Part shown: in pieces, positions 59,771-64,000 of the stretch
Numbering within the stretch: position 1 is the stretch's first letter
How the letters are laid out: each line of letters opens with the position of its first letter
NCBI RefSeq assembly: GCF_017654505.1
Contig: NC_054538.1
Span: 66,160,524-66,224,523 of the forward strand
Source of the DNA: Polyodon spathula
Lineage: Eukaryota > Chordata > Actinopteri > Acipenseriformes > Polyodontidae
DNA length: 64,000 bases
Direction of reading: 5' to 3'
Notes under the pieces: generated by a model
Seen by the model: only the letters and a program-made list of their open reading frames with translations
Told to the model about the DNA's origin: nothing
Database searches by the model: none
Position numbers and translations under genes: made by a program

Positions 59771-62700
59771 GCATTGGTTATATAATAACAAATCCTTGTG
59801 TTCTTTTCATACACTGGACCTAAATGAAGGTTTTAAATTCTTAGGGTTTGTTGCTCAACTTGCAAACCAAAACCAATTTATTCTGTTGGCAGACAAAAAT
59901 ATATATGTGAAAATATTTTTGTTGCTTAGAGTTCTTGTAAAAATGATATGAAATGCAGAAAGGAAACAACCACCAATGGAATTAAATGAATGATTTATTA
60001 AATTGACAGATAAACATGCTCGTAAATTATTACGTTATTTGAATTTGGCCAATCCCATTGGAACTTGTTAGCCACCCCTATGCTGGTAAAACTATGATGA
60101 ATGAAATATATGAATTAAATAAAAACTAATGCTAGCAGGCAGGACAAATGGCACCCAAGGCCACATTCCCCTAGACAAGGCACGCTACAAATGACGAATG
60201 AGAAGGTCCGTAGATGAAAGAAGGTATTTATAGGGTTCGATAATTACATATGTGATTAAGGGGTGGTTTCTCCTTTCAAAAATACAACGACGTTTTCAAT
60301 ACGTGTAAAAAGCATCTGTGAGAAATGAAATAATTGTCTTCCCCAAACCATACAAGTCCACTGGAACTGCAGCTCCTCGACCGGGATAGTTCTGCAGGTT
60401 CAATTCATCACCTTATAAAAGCAGATGGCTCTCACTCCAAAGAACTTTACAATGTCACGAGAGCAACAAAAACAACAATATGTTTAATAAGTAGTCTGAA
60501 CAAGATTGTTTTAAAAAACATATATTTTACTGAAGACAATAGAGCTGCCTTATTGAACCCTATTATAGTACTGAAGTACTATTTTTGGAAGACATACTAT
60601 GTTTGCAGCCTTACAAAAGCAGACACTAAACAAAAAGAAAACCGCTAATGTTGCAGAACCAATAAAACAACTCATGTGCATGTAGGAGATTTTAATTATT
60701 TACATTTTGCTTTTTAATGTTTTCTTTCAGAAAAAAAAAACTTAACTAAGCATTGCGGTGTATTCTCTGTGAGCCTGAAATCTGTTCAAAGTTCAAAATT
60801 TAAGGCATAACATACTTAGGAAAAAAAATCGGTCTGCAGACTTTTTGTATCAAGTAATACATTTTCCAGAGTACTGTTTAGTAAGCCTTCAGAGAAAACA
60901 TTGCAAAAGATCAGTACTGCAGGAAATGAAAGCATAAATGTCAGGTATGAGGACATGCAATGAATAATAAGCAAGGCCTCAAAATAAAAGCTCTCACTAA
61001 AAATGTCACATAGTACTTACTTTCCTGTGTTGCTAGAAAACAGAAATAGTTCTCTAAGAAGGTATTACCACAACATTGTGTAGTTAATGGTCTTAATGGT
61101 CTTGATTCACTATGTCAACCCCTTACCAATACCTAGGAGGAGAGGAACCCCTACATCCAATAATAACTGTAACAGGCCCACAAACAGGAACACTTCAAAT
61201 AAAAGTACAAGTAAGGTACAGTTTGATTGCCTATTTGGACAAACAGCCCAAAATATGATTCATATAAACAACGACAAAAATAGAATAAAACAAAAGCAGT
61301 TCTAACAATGTATCATAAGACAGCAAACATTTATACAGAGTGGTAATACCACAAAATTGTTAACAACAGCCGGTCGTCAACAGCCGGAATACCAGAAATC
61401 ACCATCAATCAGTCAAATAAGTGAACAAAATAACAGTGTGCAAATCAATATACACAAGAAACGAAAGAAAACACCCTGCGACTTCCTCACGGTTCGGCAG
61501 TAGAGACAGGCTGCCATAGGAATCGCCACAAAACAAGATATATTGTGGTTTAAAAATGTAATAAAAACAAGATATATTGCTGTTTATAAATATAATAAAA
61601 ACAAGCACTATTATATTACTTTAGGAAAAGGTTAAAATATGCTAAATATTAAAAAAGATAAGTGGCTAAAATGCAACTAAGAAAACACATTAAAAGAAAA
61701 GACAGTGGAAGGCCCTGGGCCTAATAATATAAAAGAACTCATTATTAGAACGTCTCCACCACAATGCATGTTCAAACACATATTCATTTCCTTAACTACC
61801 TGAGACGAGTTCCTACTTCAGGGTTGGGCCTCACAGCAACATTGACACCACTCGTCCTACAGATACCAAGTTTGAACAAAAACATAAATAACTATACCAA
61901 AGTTAAACAATGATGAAGGTTAAACAATGAAAACATGACACTGGGAACAAATGAAGTGGAACCGGCTTACCTGACTAACTGCAGCACGAACTCTAGACAG
62001 ACCCAGCAGCAATCAAATCGATGTAGCTGTTCAAGAGGAAAGGGAACTACACTGCTTTTAAAATGTGATACTTGATCAAGGTGTAATGATTTAACATGCA
62101 GCACCTGCTACAATAACCTTAACTTAAGGTTTATTCAGTTTTACATAATTGATTTAAACAGCAATGGATTTGAATACCATCACTGAGTTGCAATGTCTGT
62201 AAAAGGTCAGATAAGATCGTGCTTGAGTGGTTTTGTACTTGAGTGGTTTGTATGGATTTGGTTGTGGGTCCACCCTCACCTCAATTAGAGCTGCTCTAAG
62301 TTCCTAAGAAAGACGGTACATTTCATTTCAGGGTGTTTAGAAAAAAAAATACAAAGACGTTGCTTCAGTCTATGTAAGCTACTGACCCCAAGAAAACCAA
62401 AGATGGTGAATCTTGGTGTGTCCTAAAATCAAAGAACATGCTCTCAGTCTTGTATAATTTTAACACAATAAAATGTTTGCTACATCAAAGTCTGTGTGAG
62501 TGGCAGCACTCCTATTGGGAAATTTAGTTCAATAGTAATGCCCTGGAGTTTGGCCTCATGGCTTGAATGACTTCTAAATCAGGGCACTTCAAGCTCTCCC
62601 CAATTCTTGTTCTTTTCTCGCAACTGGAACAGTAACATTCCTGTTCCATTAGGCAGGCCTGATTCATCCACTTTGAAATTTTCCTCACCAGGTGTAGTAG
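59771..62700. other. Unassigned, probably intronic
   Basis: I looked for an SH2-coding exon starting WFFG or WYFG and saw none on the + strand. No named repeat was recognised. The sequence probably belongs to the intron after the SH3 exon. Confidence 0.4.
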
Positions 62701-62702
62701 GG

Positions 62703-63353
62703 TGTGACAGGGATGGCTGAGTGGTGACGTCAAGCCAGAGAGTCACACAGCCAAAGTACTGCAGTTGTAAAGGCGCTGTGGCACCGTTTTATTTTTAAAT
62801 AACAAAAATAAATAAAATATTCAAACAAAAACCACTTGCTCACAGAGCAAAAAAGGTTTTAAATAAAACAAATCCCTAACACAAAACACACAGGTCAGTC
62901 TGGGCAGATCCCTTTCACTGATCCTATGTTTACTTTTTCTTTTCCTTTTTCTCCTCACTCCCTCTCGTTCACTCTTCCGAACACCCACCCAGATTGCAGA
63001 GAGCTGCAGGTTTATATGATAATTAACTCGGGAGATGGTCACCTTCTGCACAAGGTTTTTAATGTGGATGGGTCTTCCCATCCATGCTGTAAAACAATAA
63101 CTTGACTTCTCACCATCGTATATTTAAATACATTCACAAACAATAACACAACTACGTTGTCATATTTAAAAATACATAAATTATAATAAAACAAAACAGA
63201 TACAAAATAACACACACTAAACACAGGGATGGAGGGGTAGCCCATTCTAAAATAAACACTACATTTTTAAATCATAATACAAAACAAATACATTTTACAG
63301 CCGGCCTTTTGCCCTGCCCCCTTTTCATATGCAGGACTCCTAACCCTGTCACA
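62703..63353 (-). mobile_element. LTR, family B, with matching ends
   Basis: TGTGACAGGG at 62703-62712 is the exact reverse complement of CCCTGTCACA at 63344-63353, giving a 651-bp TG...CA unit. The flanks (AGGG and TAGC) show no target duplication, so it may be one LTR of a larger element, with neighbouring sequence to 64000 as its interior or another LTR. A related copy lies at 24814. Orientation on the minus strand is inferred from that context. Confidence 0.55.
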
Positions 63354-63419
63354 TAGCGATACTCCTGTAACCGGTGGTACGCGTTCTCATTCTGTGGTTT
63401 CGCAATCTTCTCTAACTCG

Positions 63420-64000
63420 TCTCTGTGACCAGGATGACTGTAGTGGTAACATCACACAGACAGATGTGGAGTTCTGGTGAAGCTGAGCACTTGGTTGCGT
63501 TCAGAATTTAATAAACAAAATAAAAGACAGGACATGGCACTTGAGGCCAAAATAAACAGGCAAACAAAACAAACTAACACTAAATGAAACAGACACTAAC
63601 AAACAACAAATGAACAGACACACACGGTGAGTGAAATCAATTAATTACTTTTCCTTTCTTTGTTTTTAATTATTTCCTGTCTACATCCGTTCTCCACTCA
63701 CCGAACACACAACCCCAAGTGAGTAAAAACATGCTGCTTTTATGCAGCTGTACTGAGACTCGATTCCTAATCAATCATTCAATTGGAGTCTCAGCCCAAC
63801 TGCACTGAATTAATGAAGTGCAATTCCTATGCTCACATATTATTACATTTTATCTGCACGTGAAGTGCTGTGCAATCTTCATGCCTAAACACAAATTACA
63901 CTTTATAACCCTCGTGCTCATAACCCATATTCTATTTTATACATAAACACCAACATTCACACTACATACAACATGAAACACTAATAAACACAAAGGGGCG
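63420..64000 (-). mobile_element. LTR, family A, minus strand, runs off the window
   Basis: Reverse-complemented, it shows the same order as the solo LTR at 13057: TGTAGTGTG.AATGTTGGTG, GAGCACGAG/GAGCAT.GGAATTGCA, ACTCACTTGGGGTTGTGTGTT, TTTATTTTGGCC, a TTTATTTTGTTTATTAAATT poly(A)-like region and a final CTGTCTGTGTGATGTTACCAC. The 5' end lies beyond 64000. It is diverged but clearly the same family. Confidence 0.65.

Overview
This is AT-rich vertebrate nuclear DNA, almost certainly from a ray-finned fish. The evidence is the mix of repeats: long (AT)n tracts, fish-type Tc1 elements, a CR1-like LINE, DIRS retroelements, hAT and piggyBac remnants, and many LTR pieces. The CR1-like LINE ends in a TTCTTATG-type tail, and the DIRS and LTR families look like those of non-teleost fishes such as sturgeon or paddlefish. 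That last placement is an impression and needs a search to test it. There is no bacterial gene organisation, no CRISPR array, no rRNA gene and no tRNA gene that I can support.

Only one host coding exon is well supported. At 59398-59701 on the + strand, a splice acceptor, a short leader, an ATG, a cysteine-rich myristoylation-type N-terminus, an SH3 domain and a GTAAGT donor form the first coding exon of a Src-type (FRK/PTK6-like) tyrosine kinase or related adaptor. Two other exon-like open stretches at 57174-57362 and 57738-57916 may belong to a second, unidentified gene. They are weaker.

Layout. 1-3.9 kb: unique AT-rich sequence with microsatellites. 3.9-5.8 kb: 5' part of a DIRS element. 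6.0-6.4 kb: small inverted-repeat transposon. 8.7-10.9 kb: possible hAT element containing a foldback element with ~100 bp terminal repeats. 13.06-13.58 kb: solo LTR with a 5-bp target duplication. 14.3-14.6 kb: hAT transposase C-terminus. 17.4-21.7 kb: near-complete CR1-like LINE with an intact esterase ORF1 and a frameshifted ORF2. 24.8-25.3 kb: LTR-like repeat. 25.7-26.3 kb: L2-like LINE 3' end (minus). 26.7-28.7 kb: two abutting Tc1 elements. 29.3-31.2 kb: dispersed repeat, Penelope-like 3' end and two hairpins. 33.9-38.25 kb: a three-layer nest (hAT containing DIRS containing a solo LTR). 39.7-40.5 kb: deleted Tc1, (AT)n and a ribozyme-like Penelope tail. 42.0-43.24 kb: ~40 copies of a 31-bp satellite. 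44.1-45.6 kb: piggyBac remnant (minus). 46.1-46.6 kb: LTR, primer-binding-like site and gag start. 48.2-49.2 kb: DIRS reverse transcriptase pseudogene. 49.6-57 kb: mostly unassigned, with one promoter-like patch near 51.1 kb. 57-59.7 kb: exon candidates and the SH3 exon. 62.7-64 kb: LTRs on the minus strand.

The window is best read as a stretch of introns or intergenic DNA built up by successive insertions. The order of insertion can be read directly from target-site duplications and interrupted copies. I found no clear sign of a new multi-gene system. The most informative points are the nested insertion, the foldback element, the 31-bp satellite, the ribozyme-like tails and the cysteine-rich kinase exon.
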